Assembly (NCBI GenBank): GCA_012837565.1
Contig: DUQY01000132.1
Span: 1 to 16,583 of the forward strand
Direction: 5' to 3'
DNA: 16,583 bases
Source of the DNA: Bacteroidales bacterium
GTDB lineage: Bacteria > Bacteroidota > Bacteroidia > Bacteroidales > P3
The position numbers were made by a program, and so were the translations under genes. The notes under the pieces are model-generated. The model was not told where the DNA came from. It saw only the letters and a program-made list of their open reading frames with translations, and searched no databases. Numbering within the stretch: position 1 is the first letter of the stretch; each line of letters starts with the position of its first letter. Of the stretch, positions 6,795-13,616 are shown piece after piece.

Positions 6795-7698
6795 AATATC
6801 TTCTTTTTATTATTCTTTTCTTAAAATCAATTTGACTTAGGAACACTCCTAGTATAACGATGATTATACCTATAACCTTGCTTAATGTCAATATTTCTTT
6901 TCCCAAAATTACAACAAATATTATTGTTACAATAGGAACTGCATTAGTAAAGACTGTTGTTTTGGATATTGAAAGACGTTTTGCTGAATAAGAATAGCAT
7001 ATAAAAGCTATTGAGGAACAAAGAATTGCAAGTGCAAATATAGGATAAAGTGTTTCAAAGCTGAAGGTTAGAGTTTTGAAAGTTTTAAATTCAAATATAA
7101 AGAAAAGAGGTATATAATATATTGCTCCTATTATGTTTTGAGTGGTGGTTATTGTTATTGCTTCATATTTTTGAATAACTTTAAACAAAACAACACTATA
7201 ACCACAGGCTGAAAAGACTGCCAAAAACATTAGAGCAACACCTTTTCCACTTACATCAAAGGTTAGGTTAGGAGAAATTGTCATTACTCCAAGACCTATT
7301 ATTGTAAGAAATACTCCTAAGACAATCTGCCAACGTAGGGCTTCCTTATGAAAGAAATACATCAAAAATGGTACAAAAACAGGAATAGTTGAAATGATTA
7401 TTGAACCTAAGCTTGCATCAAGAAATTGAAGCCCCCAGTTTTCCCCAAAGAAATATAAGAAGGGTTCGAAAAAAGCAAGCATCAAAAATAATTTATAGTC
7501 CTTTTTATCAATTTTATCGAGCTTGCCTGCAAGTTTAAAAACAGTAAATAATAGGACAGCTGAAATAAATACCCTTAAAGTAATAATAATGACTGGAGTG
7601 AAGCCAGCATTAAGTAAATCCTTAGTCCAAATAAAACTCATTCCCCAAAACAACATGGAGAAAAATATGGCTATGTAAGCGTAAATTTTCTGATTCAT
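6739..7698 (-). CDS. EamA/DMT family transporter
   Basis: This is an inner-membrane permease of the drug/metabolite transporter superfamily with about ten membrane segments in two EamA halves. The first half opens with IFFSMLFWGMSFIWTKDLL and a conserved R after TPVIIITLRVF. The second opens around KGVALMFLAVFSACGYSVVLF and ends in SKTTVFTNAVPIVTIIFVVILGKEILT with the usual final helix. The substrate cannot be predicted; its place ahead of aguB-aguA makes a polyamine or amino-acid-derived substrate conceivable, but that is only guilt by association. I chose the ATG at 7698, giving MNQKIYAYIA and 319 aa; an in-frame ATG at 7722 would add eight polar residues. The last 18 or so residues (a basic tail) are encoded within the aguB start region. 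It is probably the first gene of the leftward operon. Confidence 0.85.
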   Translation of the reverse strand: MNQKIYAYIAIFFSMLFWGMSFIWTKDLLNAGFTPVIIITLRVFISAVLLFTVFKLAGKLDKIDKKDYKLFLMLAFFEPFLYFFGENWGLQFLDASLGSIIISTIPVFVPFLMYFFHKEALRWQIVLGVFLTIIGLGVMTISPNLTFDVSGKGVALMFLAVFSACGYSVVLFKVIQKYEAITITTTQNIIGAIYYIPLFFIFEFKTFKTLTFSFETLYPIFALAILCSSIAFICYSYSAKRLSISKTTVFTNAVPIVTIIFVVILGKEILTLSKVIGIIIVILGVFLSQIDFKKRIIKRRYYASKNRVSAKVLPGIQGK

Positions 7699-7719
7699 AT
7701 AGATTCTAATATTAATATG

Positions 7720-7747
7720 CAAATATCCGAAAAAAAACTCAAAGATG
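7720..7747 (-). promoter_or_regulatory. Weak candidate promoter region of the leftward operon
   Basis: Two near-matches to the Bacteroidota -7 box TAnnTTTG lie upstream of the transporter gene on the minus strand: GATATTTG (7720-7727) and CATCTTTG (7740-7747), each with one mismatch. Neither has a correctly spaced -33 TTTG. If either is used, the transporter start at 7698 fits better than the one at 7722. Position is plausible but the match is weak. Confidence 0.3.
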
Positions 7748-7767
7748 TTTGCTAAGTATTGTTTTTA

Positions 7768-7893
7768 TTGAAACAAAGTCTAATTTTGATAGAACGAAGA
7801 ATCATTTTAATGAAACGAAGAACTAATTTATTGAATCAAAGAACTAATTTATTGAATCAAAGAACTAATTTAATGAAACGAAGATTCATTTTT
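7768..7893. repeat. Degenerate 21-bp tandem repeat, about six copies
   Basis: The unit is about ttgaatcaaagaactaattta. Two adjacent copies are identical (7831-7851 and 7852-7872). The copy at 7810-7830 differs at three positions (atgaaacgaag start), and more diverged copies flank them at 7768-7785, 7786-7809 and 7873-7893. Copies are contiguous with no spacers, so it is not a CRISPR. The 21-bp period keeps a reading frame open on the plus strand (heptad NLLNQRT), but that frame has no support as a gene. The array occupies the intergenic region between the divergent transporter and phosphoesterase genes, so changes in copy number could alter the spacing to either promoter. Confidence 0.85.
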
Positions 7894-7943
7894 TTCTTTC
7901 TTGATTATAGATTTTTAATATCAAGTAAATTAAATATTATGCT

Positions 7944-7951
7944 TTACTTTG
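7944..7951 (+). promoter_or_regulatory. Weak -7 box upstream of the phosphoesterase
   Basis: TTACTTTG resembles the Bacteroidota -7 box TAnnTTTG with one mismatch (or TA-n-TTTG with a one-base-shorter spacer) and lies 29 bases before the ATG at 7981. No good -33 TTTG is seen at the right distance. Confidence 0.3.
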
Positions 7952-7980
7952 CAAAACTTAATTAGAATCTTATTTTGAAA

Positions 7981-8478
7981 ATGAAAAGAATTGGTCTACT
8001 CTCCGACACTCATGGCATGGTGCCTAAACAAGTCTATACTTTTTTTAAAGATGTTGATATTATATTACATGCTGGCGATATTGGCTCCACTGATGTTTTG
8101 GAAGAGCTGAAGCATTTCAAACCAACAATTGCTGTTTATGGCAATGTAGATGGTTACGAAATTTACTCGGAAGCAAAAAGAATTGAAACTTTTGAAATTG
8201 AGGGAGTGAAAATAATGATGACTCATATTGGAGGTTATCCAAAACACTACGAAAAAGCAGTAAAAGAATTGCTTAAAGAGGAAAAGCCAAATATCTTTAT
8301 TTCAGGTCATAGTCATATACTTAAAGTTATTTTCGACCACGAGCTTAACCTACTTCATATGAACCCAGGGGCTTCAGGCAACTATGGTTTTCATAATGTT
8401 TGCACCATGATTCGCTTTAATGTTGAGGACGGTAAGCCAAAAGATTTAGAGATTTTGGAATATGAGAAATACTCTTAG
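7981..8478 (+). CDS. YfcE-like metallophosphoesterase
   Basis: This 165-aa protein belongs to the YfcE/MJ0936 group of calcineurin-like phosphoesterases, cytoplasmic di-metal enzymes that cleave phosphodiesters; the physiological substrate is usually unknown. Every metal ligand motif is in place: D9-x-H11 in LLSDTHG, D33 in HAGDIG, G54-N55 in VYGNVDG, H82 in MTHIGG, and H100-S-H102 in ISGHSHI. The length fits the family. The ATG at 7981 gives the usual beta-strand start MKRIGLLSDTHG; an in-frame TTG two codons upstream (7975) is a less likely start. It precedes the PorG-like gene by 52 bases, which contain that gene's own -7 box, so co-transcription is uncertain. Confidence 0.9.
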   Translation: MKRIGLLSDTHGMVPKQVYTFFKDVDIILHAGDIGSTDVLEELKHFKPTIAVYGNVDGYEIYSEAKRIETFEIEGVKIMMTHIGGYPKHYEKAVKELLKEEKPNIFISGHSHILKVIFDHELNLLHMNPGASGNYGFHNVCTMIRFNVEDGKPKDLEILEYEKYS

Positions 8479-8501
8479 CATTTAGTTTGAATTAATTTTA
8501 T

Positions 8502-8509
8502 TACTTTTG
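8502..8509 (+). promoter_or_regulatory. -7 box upstream of the PorG-like gene
   Basis: TACTTTTG is an exact match to TAnnTTTG and lies 21 bases before the ATG at 8531, the normal distance for a short leader. A TTTG at 8486-8489 is too close (spacing 12) to be its -33 element, so the promoter is only half supported. Confidence 0.45.
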
Positions 8510-8530
8510 CATTAAATTAAAAAAAGAGAA

Positions 8531-9361
8531 ATGAAGAAATATATAATTATAGCCCTATTAAGTTTATTGTCATACAATGCAAACGCACAATTTATTGAGA
8601 AATCGGATTTTGGGATAATTGTTGGTGGAGGAAACTACATTGGTGATCTTAATCCTAAGTACAATTTCTACAACACCAAGCTAATGGTAGGTGCAATATA
8701 TAGATATAATATTAATCCACGCTGGGCTGTGAGAGGGAACTTTCTTTTTGGGTCTGTTGCAGCAAATGATGCAGATTTTGATAATATAAGAAACCTTAGT
8801 TTTGAGTCAAAAATCAATGAGATATCAGCAATTTGCGAGTTTAACTTTTTCGACTACCAAATTGGAAGTAGGAAACATAGATTAACTCCTTATCTTTTTG
8901 GAGGTATTGGAGTCTTTTTCATGAAACCTAAAGCCTTAATTGAAAACAGGATAACTAATCTGACAGAGTATGTGGAGCTACAACCACTTACAACCGAAGG
9001 ACAAGGAATGGAAGGGTTTGATTCTCCATATTCTCTAACCCAAATTAGCATTCCATTTGGACTTGGGGTTAAATTTAGTGTAAATAAGTTTGTTTCTATT
9101 GGCTTAGAATGGGGCTTAAGAAAAACATTTACCGACTATATTGACGATGTAAGTAAAGACTATGTTGATAGAACAACTCTATTGGATTGGAGTGGAGAGC
9201 TTGGACTATCAGCATCTGACAGAACAAATGAAATATTAGAAAACACTTATAATCCAACAGGTTCAATGCGTGGAAACCCTCAAACAAAAGATTGGTATCA
9301 GTTTTTTGGATTTATGATTACAGCAAAAATTCCTCACAAAGTTAAGTGCTATACTTTCTAA
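8531..9361 (+). CDS. DUF6089/PorG-like outer-membrane beta-barrel protein
   Basis: This 276-aa protein has a signal peptide with likely cleavage after NANA (residue 19). The mature part reads as an alternating beta-barrel with aromatic girdles: FGIIVGGGNYIGDLNP near 27-42, MVGAIYRYNINPRWAVRGNFLFG, LTPYLFGGIGVFF, ISIPFGLGVKFSVNKFVSIGLEWGLRKTFTDYIDDV and a final GFMITAKI strand. The GxxxYIGDLNP opening and the LEWGLRKTFTDYIDDV strand are, from memory, hallmarks of the DUF6089 group that contains PorG, an outer-membrane component associated with the type IX secretion system. Other DUF6089 paralogues have no known role, and no other secretion genes are in the window, so a T9SS role is only a possibility. 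It converges on the DUF4293 gene with a 4-base gap. Confidence 0.75.
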   Translation: MKKYIIIALLSLLSYNANAQFIEKSDFGIIVGGGNYIGDLNPKYNFYNTKLMVGAIYRYNINPRWAVRGNFLFGSVAANDADFDNIRNLSFESKINEISAICEFNFFDYQIGSRKHRLTPYLFGGIGVFFMKPKALIENRITNLTEYVELQPLTTEGQGMEGFDSPYSLTQISIPFGLGVKFSVNKFVSIGLEWGLRKTFTDYIDDVSKDYVDRTTLLDWSGELGLSASDRTNEILENTYNPTGSMRGNPQTKDWYQFFGFMITAKIPHKVKCYTF

Positions 9362-9365
9362 TTTC

Positions 9366-9863
9366 CTATCTTAATCTATCAGAAGAGCGTACAATTCTAT
9401 CATCTTTTCTTATTGCCCTTTGAGCTAAGATAAAAAGCAGAAGCTGAAGTACTGGGAATGATATAGATATTTTATTGTAGTTCACAACAGGGGTTGAATA
9501 TAACCCTGCTATTGCTTTTTCTAATCCATCTATTTTAAAAAACAACAAGAAAGCTACGTATATTGTTACTAATAATAATCCACTTGCTACAAATTTTACT
9601 TGTAATTGTCGATTTTTATATAGAAATATTGCAATTAAAGCTATAAGAGCTACGCCAATTTGCATAAATATTAAACTCCAAGCTGGTGTTGTTTGAATAA
9701 ACTGAAAGCTGTCAGGACTTGATTCTGGTTTCATTAATCCATATTGCTGTATCGTGTTCATTGATTTGAAACTGAAGCTAAAATCAACAATTGGGAAGAA
9801 GAATGTTGCAATTGTTATTAGTATAATAAATGCTAACCATAATGTTTGAATTCTTTGTATCAT
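9366..9863 (-). CDS. DUF4293 family membrane protein
   Basis: This is a small integral membrane protein of 165 aa with four predicted transmembrane segments (about 7-25, 60-82, 90-110 and 132-150) and a short basic cytoplasmic tail (RAIRKDDRIVRSSDRLR). The N-terminal MIQRIQTLWL is the characteristic opening of the DUF4293 family found across Bacteroidota; the family's function is unknown. The segment between helices one and two (residues about 30-55) would be periplasmic. Its promoter would lie just past the groEL terminator, so it appears to be a separate transcription unit from groESL. Confidence 0.85.
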   Translation of the reverse strand: MIQRIQTLWLAFIILITIATFFFPIVDFSFSFKSMNTIQQYGLMKPESSPDSFQFIQTTPAWSLIFMQIGVALIALIAIFLYKNRQLQVKFVASGLLLVTIYVAFLLFFKIDGLEKAIAGLYSTPVVNYNKISISFPVLQLLLFILAQRAIRKDDRIVRSSDRLR

Positions 9864-9901
9864 ATCGTATTTTGTTTTTCTTTTATTAGTTTCTTTGTGT
9901 G

Positions 9902-9909
9902 CAAAGATA
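9902..9909 (-). promoter_or_regulatory. -7 box upstream of the DUF4293 gene
   Basis: The minus strand reads TATCTTTG, an exact TAnnTTTG match, 38 bases upstream of the start codon at 9863. No TTTG is found 19-21 bases further upstream, so the -33 half is unsupported. It lies between the groEL terminator and this gene, which is where a promoter is needed. Confidence 0.45.
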
Positions 9910-9932
9910 TTAATTTTTCTTTATTAAGGAAT

Positions 9933-9961
9933 AAAAAAAGCCTCCCTTTATTAAGGAGGCT
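9933..9961 (-). terminator. Intrinsic terminator of groESL
   Basis: On the minus strand a GC-rich 7-bp stem (9955-9961 with 9939-9945; agcctcc paired with ggaggct) with a 9-nt loop is followed by a run of U (A at 9933-9939 on the plus strand). It begins 22 bases after the groEL stop codon. Confidence 0.9.
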
Positions 9962-9983
9962 AATTTAATGAGAAAATTATTTA

Positions 9984-11618
9984 TTAATACATTCCACCCA
10001 TACCACCCATTCCTGGTGATTGTGGCATTTGTGGCATCTCTTCTTTTATTTCCGAAAGTACGCACTCTGTAGTAAGTATCATACTTGCTATTGAGGCTGC
10101 ATTTTCAAGTGCAATACGTGCAACCTTTGTAGGGTCAATTACTCCTGATTTATGTAAGTCTTCAAATACTTCTGTTCTTGCATTGAAACCGTGATCGCCT
10201 TGAAGTTCTTTAACTTTATTTACAATAACGCTTCCTTCTAAGCCTGCATTTTCAACAATTTGACGAAGTGGTTCCTCAAGTGAACGGCGAACGATTTGAA
10301 TTCCTGTGTTCTCGTCTTCATTCTCTCCTTTTAAGCCTTCTAATGCTTTAACTGCTCTTAAGTATCCAACTCCACCACCAGGAATGATTCCTTCTTCAAT
10401 TGCTGCTCTTGTTGCGTGAAGTGCGTCATCAAAACGGTCTTTCTTCTCTTTCATTTCAACCTCTGATGCTGCTCCAACATATATTACTGCAACTCCACCT
10501 GCCAATTTAGCTAAGCGTTCTTGAAGTTTTTCTCTATCATAATCTGATGTAGTTTTTTCAATTTGAGCTTTAATTTGGCTTACTCTTGATTCAATCATTG
10601 GCTTTTCTCCATGACCTGAAACAATTGTTGTATTGTCTTTGTCGATAGTTACTTTGTCTGCAGAGCCTAACATTTCAAGTGATGTATCTTCTAATTTATA
10701 TCCTTTTTCTTCAGATATAACTACTCCACCTGTAAGTATTGCAATGTCTTCAAGCATTTCTTTTCTTCTATCACCAAAGCCAGGAGCTTTAACTGCAACT
10801 ATCTTTAAGTTTCCTCTCAGACGGTTAACAATTAATGTTGCTATTGCTTCTCCATCTAAGTCCTCAGCAATAATTAATAAAGGACGTCCTGTTTGAACAA
10901 CTTTTTCAAGAACAGGAAGGAATTCCTTCATATTAGAAATCTTTTTGTCATAGATTAAGATAAATGGATTTTCGTAAACAACTTCCATTTTTTCTGTGTC
11001 AGTAACAAAATATGGTGAAAGGTATCCTCTATCGAATTGCATTCCTTCTACAATCTTAACTTCTGTTTCAACACCTTTTGCTTCTTCAATCGTAATAACA
11101 CCTTCTTTCTTCACTCTTTCCATTGCCTCAGCAATTTTCTTACCAATGAAAGAATCGTTATTAGCTGATACTGTTGCTACTTGCTCTATCTTTTCTTTTG
11201 CATCACCAATTGAACGTGATTGCTTTTTAAGGTCTTCAATAACAACTCTTACTGCTTTGTCAATCCCACGCTTTAAGTCCATTGGGTTAGCTCCTGCTGT
11301 AACATTCTTTATTCCTGCATTAACAATTGCTTGTGCAAGAACTGTTGCTGTTGTAGTTCCATCTCCTGCCTGATCTGCTGTCTTCGATGCAACTTCTTTT
11401 ACCAGTTGAGCTCCCATATTTTGTATTGGATCAACTAATTCAATTTCCTTTGCAACAGTAACTCCGTCTTTTGTGATATGTGGAGCACCAAACTTCTTAT
11501 CAATAAGAACGTTTCTTCCCTTAGGTCCTAAGGTTACCTTTACTGCATTTGCCAAAGCATCAACTCCCAAACGTAATTGTTCACGAGCCTCTACATTATA
11601 TAAAATATCTTTTGCCAT
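9984..11618 (-). CDS. groL: 60-kDa chaperonin GroEL
   Basis: GroEL is the ATP-dependent double-ring folding chaperonin of the cytoplasm and works with the GroES lid. The protein has 544 aa, standard length. Visible signatures are MAKDIL at the N-terminus, TLGPKGRNVLIDK and the DGVTVAKEI loop, the nucleotide-binding GDGTTTATVLAQAIV near 86-100, the apical-domain substrate-binding region RGYLSPYFVTD near 197-207, the chaperonin signature AAIEEGIIPGGGVG near 405-418, and the flexible GGM-rich tail (GMGGMGGMY). Nothing is missing or unusual. groES lies 44 bases upstream in the same operon, and a strong terminator follows. No CIRCE-type inverted repeat (TTAGCACTC-N9-GAGTGCTAA) is seen upstream of groES, so HrcA control is not supported here. 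Confidence 0.99.
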   Translation of the reverse strand: MAKDILYNVEAREQLRLGVDALANAVKVTLGPKGRNVLIDKKFGAPHITKDGVTVAKEIELVDPIQNMGAQLVKEVASKTADQAGDGTTTATVLAQAIVNAGIKNVTAGANPMDLKRGIDKAVRVVIEDLKKQSRSIGDAKEKIEQVATVSANNDSFIGKKIAEAMERVKKEGVITIEEAKGVETEVKIVEGMQFDRGYLSPYFVTDTEKMEVVYENPFILIYDKKISNMKEFLPVLEKVVQTGRPLLIIAEDLDGEAIATLIVNRLRGNLKIVAVKAPGFGDRRKEMLEDIAILTGGVVISEEKGYKLEDTSLEMLGSADKVTIDKDNTTIVSGHGEKPMIESRVSQIKAQIEKTTSDYDREKLQERLAKLAGGVAVIYVGAASEVEMKEKKDRFDDALHATRAAIEEGIIPGGGVGYLRAVKALEGLKGENEDENTGIQIVRRSLEEPLRQIVENAGLEGSVIVNKVKELQGDHGFNARTEVFEDLHKSGVIDPTKVARIALENAASIASMILTTECVLSEIKEEMPQMPQSPGMGGMGGMY

Positions 11619-11662
11619 AGTGTTCTATGTTTTTAAGTTAATAAATTAATTTCTTTTCTTAA

Positions 11663-11941
11663 TTAAAGGACAGCGTAAATATCGCTTTCTCTCATTATTA
11701 AATAATCTTCTCCTTCAATGCTTATTTCTGTTCCTGAATATTTTCCGTAAAGAACTAAATCTCCAACTTTCACTGTCATTGGCTCATCTTTTGTTCCTTT
11801 ACCAATTGCAACAACTTCGCCTCTTACAGGTTTTTCTTTTGCAGTGTCAGGTATAATTATTCCTGCTGCGGTTTTAGTTTCTACTTCTGCTGGTTTAACC
11901 AACACTCTATCAGCTAAGGGTTTTACATTAATCATTGCCAT
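11663..11941 (-). CDS. groS: 10-kDa co-chaperonin GroES
   Basis: GroES is the heptameric lid of the GroEL ring. The protein has 92 aa. It shows the N-terminal strand INVKPLADRVLVKP, the mobile loop that contacts GroEL (ETKTAAGIIIPDTAKEKP, about 21-38), the roof segment, and the C-terminal LIMRESDIYAVL. The ATG at 11941 gives MAMINVKPL; the in-frame ATG two codons later is an equally reasonable start. It is the first gene of the groES-groEL operon. Confidence 0.98.
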   Translation of the reverse strand: MAMINVKPLADRVLVKPAEVETKTAAGIIIPDTAKEKPVRGEVVAIGKGTKDEPMTVKVGDLVLYGKYSGTEISIEGEDYLIMRESDIYAVL

Positions 11942-12096
11942 AATTCATTTTATTTTTTAAGTTATTAAATATTTCACTTTATTCTTTTTGCTAAATAAAT
12001 AGCCTTAGTTTTACTACAAGACAAAAATGTGCCATAGTAATTTTTACATATGCATTATGACAAAACGTCAGACAAAAGGAAGTGTTGGGGGAAATA
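11942..12096 (-). promoter_or_regulatory. groES upstream region, promoter not clearly resolved
   Basis: This 155-base AT-rich gap must carry the groES promoter. The best -7 candidate on the minus strand is CATTTTTG (12022-12029), one mismatch from TAnnTTTG, without a clear -33 element. A small palindrome TGAC-aaaac-GTCA lies at 12058-12070. No CIRCE operator is seen. Confidence 0.3.
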
Positions 12097-12129
12097 AAAA
12101 AGAGTCATCAAGTAAATGATGACTCTTTT
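12092..12129 (-). terminator. Intrinsic terminator of secG
   Basis: A perfect 10-bp stem (12101-12110 with 12117-12126; agagtcatca paired with tgatgactct) is extended by three A-T pairs, has a 6-nt loop, and is followed on the minus strand by a U-rich run (A-rich at 12092-12100). It starts 35 bases beyond the secG stop codon. The flanking A/T runs may let it work in both directions. Confidence 0.88.
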
Positions 12130-12163
12130 AAAAACCAAATTATGAAAAAATAAATTTATTAAT

Positions 12164-12493
12164 TTATTGTATCGGTGCTGGCGCCTGATTTGGAGCAGGT
12201 GCAGGAGCTGGCATAGTTGTTTTAACCGCATTTGGGTTTAACTCTGTTCCTGTATTGACACCTAAGTTTCTACTAGGCATAAATGCTGATGCTGCAAGGC
12301 ATAGTACTAAAAGCGCTACAGCTAAGCCCCAAGATGCTTTTTCAAGAAAGTCAGCTGTTTTTCTAACTCCCATTATTTGACTTTGAGACTGGAAATTTGC
12401 TGCCAAACCTCCTCCTTTGCTGTTTTGAACTAGTACTATTAAAGCTAAGAACAAACATACAATTAGTATTAAAACTGAAATAACTACGAACAT
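12164..12493 (-). CDS. secG: Preprotein translocase subunit SecG
   Basis: SecG is the small accessory subunit of the SecYEG channel and assists protein export at the inner membrane. The protein has 109 aa. Two hydrophobic helices (about 3-23 and 50-72) flank the conserved cytoplasmic loop VQNSKGGGLAANF with the SQIMGVRKTADFLEKASW segment that follows, both typical of SecG. The C-terminus is a Pro/Ala-rich low-complexity tail (APAPAPNQAPAP), as in other Bacteroidota SecG proteins. It starts 14 bases after the TPR protein gene ends, and a strong terminator lies downstream. Confidence 0.96.
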   Translation of the reverse strand: MFVVISVLILIVCLFLALIVLVQNSKGGGLAANFQSQSQIMGVRKTADFLEKASWGLAVALLVLCLAASAFMPSRNLGVNTGTELNPNAVKTTMPAPAPAPNQAPAPIQ

Positions 12494-12507
12494 AATGTCT
12501 TTGTTTT

Positions 12508-13197
12508 TTACTTATTTTTTTCTTCTATATTTTTAATTTGAGTTGCAAAGTAAATACTTTTTTCTGGATTAGCCAAAATTAATTGTTTATAAATTTTAAT
12601 AGCCTTATCAATATTCCCTTGTTTTAAATATACTTTTGCCATTGTTTCTGTCACTATTTCAAGCTCATCAATATCATTTGCACTTCCTACTTCGTTAACG
12701 CTATTGTTCTCTTTTACCTTTTCTAAACTATTAACCTTAGGGTTTTCAATCTTCAAAAACCTTTCAATTAACTCTTCTTTTGTTGGATTAGATGAGAGCT
12801 CTGGCTCTGTATATGAATCAATTTCTTTTATTATATCATGTCTTTCGTCTATTTTATTTTGCTCAGATAAATCGTTAGAGTAAAGCTTTTTCAACTCCTC
12901 AATCTTAGCATTAATCTTATCCATATTGGAGGGTTGAGGATTATCTGTAATATAAGGATAGGATGTCTTTGTTTCTAAAAACTCTTTCAAACGCTTTCTG
13001 TCGGGTGAGTAGGCAGAGGCTAAAGCTAAGTTTTCGTTGAAACTTATAGAAAGGTTCTTTGCTCCTTTTGCGTAATAATAATAAAGTAAAGAAAAATACG
13101 GATACTTTTCAATTGTTCGAGATAATGAAAGATGTGTTTGTCCATCATAATCATCATCCCTAATTGTCATTAATTTATTTATAAATGCTGTATCCAT
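12508..13197 (-). CDS. TPR-containing protein upstream of secG
   Basis: This 229-aa soluble protein has no signal peptide or membrane segment. The N-terminal 90 residues (FINKLMTIRDDDYDG... YFSLLYYYYAKGAKNLSI... LALASAYSPDRKRLKEFL) are helical and Tyr-rich. The middle is charged and probably disordered. The C-terminal part (about 185-225, ETMAKVYLKQGNIDKAIKIYKQLILANPEKSIYFATQI) is a clear tetratricopeptide repeat. Proteins of this type are found next to secG in Bacteroidales from what I recall, but the function is unknown; the TPR points to a protein-interaction role. It is the first gene of the TPR-secG operon and has a well-formed promoter 52 bases upstream. Confidence 0.8.
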   Translation of the reverse strand: MDTAFINKLMTIRDDDYDGQTHLSLSRTIEKYPYFSLLYYYYAKGAKNLSISFNENLALASAYSPDRKRLKEFLETKTSYPYITDNPQPSNMDKINAKIEELKKLYSNDLSEQNKIDERHDIIKEIDSYTEPELSSNPTKEELIERFLKIENPKVNSLEKVKENNSVNEVGSANDIDELEIVTETMAKVYLKQGNIDKAIKIYKQLILANPEKSIYFATQIKNIEEKNK

Positions 13198-13248
13198 AAT
13201 TATCGTTTAGAGTATTCTCCTTTTAATATTAACACGAGTTTGAATTTG

Positions 13249-13280
13249 CAAATATAAATTAAACTTTCTAAATGCTCAAA
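13249..13280 (-). promoter_or_regulatory. Promoter of TPR-secG operon
   Basis: The minus strand has TTTG (13277-13280), a 20-base spacer and TATATTTG (13249-13256), matching the Bacteroidota consensus TTTG-N19-21-TAnnTTTG exactly. The start codon is at 13197. Confidence 0.7.
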
Positions 13281-13315
13281 AAGAAAGCAAGAAAAGAAAA
13301 AATTATGCTATTATA

Positions 13316-13346
13316 TTTGTTATTAAAAATAATTATTGTACTTTTG
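13316..13346 (+). promoter_or_regulatory. Promoter of rpmH
   Basis: TTTG (13316-13319), a 19-base spacer and TACTTTTG (13339-13346) match the Bacteroidota vegetative promoter exactly. The rpmH ATG is 24 bases downstream, leaving a short leader. It faces away from the TPR-secG promoter, 35 bases apart. Confidence 0.8.
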
Positions 13347-13369
13347 CACTCTGAAAAAATGAAAATAAG

Positions 13370-13516
13370 ATGAAAAGAACATACCAACCTTCACGCAGAA
13401 AAAGATTAAATAAGCACGGATTCAGAGAAAGAATGTCTACAGCTAATGGTCGTAGAATATTAGCTAACCGTCGTCGTAACGGAAGAAAAAGCTTATCTGT
13501 TTCTAGCGAAAAATAG
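13370..13516 (+). CDS. rpmH: Large ribosomal subunit protein bL34
   Basis: bL34 is a small, very basic protein of the 50S subunit. The translation has 48 aa, beginning MKRTYQPSRRKRLNKHGFRE and continuing with RMSTANGRRILANRRRNGRK, the invariant L34 pattern (KRTxQPSxRKRxxxHGFRxRMxTxxGRxxLxxRRxKGR), and ends at a TAG at 13514-13516. The ATG at 13370 is set by this conserved N-terminus. It has its own consensus promoter and terminator and so appears monocistronic. In many bacteria rpmH is followed by rnpA; here the next gene is rlmD. Confidence 0.97.
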   Translation: MKRTYQPSRRKRLNKHGFRERMSTANGRRILANRRRNGRKSLSVSSEK

Positions 13517-13545
13517 AATTTATTCTTTTAATTAGAGATATTAAT

Positions 13546-13588
13546 AAGAAGCATTGTTTATATATAAAACAATCAATGCTTCTTTTTT
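13546..13588 (+). terminator. Intrinsic terminator of rpmH
   Basis: An 11-bp perfect stem (13546-13556 with 13574-13584; aagaagcattg paired with caatgcttctt) has a 17-nt AT-rich loop and is followed by a T run (13583-13588). It lies 29 bases after the rpmH stop and just before the rlmD start, so rlmD is transcribed either by read-through or from a promoter I could not find. Confidence 0.85.
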
Positions 13589-13616
13589 ATTTCAATTCAA
13601 TGATTATTTCTGGCAA

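Noticed and set aside
7768..7893. CRISPR array
   Set aside because: Copies abut each other with no unique spacers and no cas genes are present.
7759..7965. Plus-strand frame with a repeated heptad (NLLNQRT)
   Set aside because: The periodicity comes from the 21-bp tandem DNA repeat staying in frame; the flanking residues are low complexity and nothing supports translation.
10633..11373. Plus-strand frames inside groEL
   Set aside because: They are antisense shadows of a complete, conserved groEL; their serine-rich composition is typical of such shadows.
11942..12160. CIRCE/HrcA operator upstream of groES
   Set aside because: The only inverted repeats seen are the secG terminator and a 4-bp palindrome; neither resembles TTAGCACTC-N9-GAGTGCTAA.
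13554..13616. Upstream start for rlmD adding 21 residues
   Set aside because: This segment lies over the rpmH terminator hairpin and encodes residues without similarity to the RlmD N-terminus.
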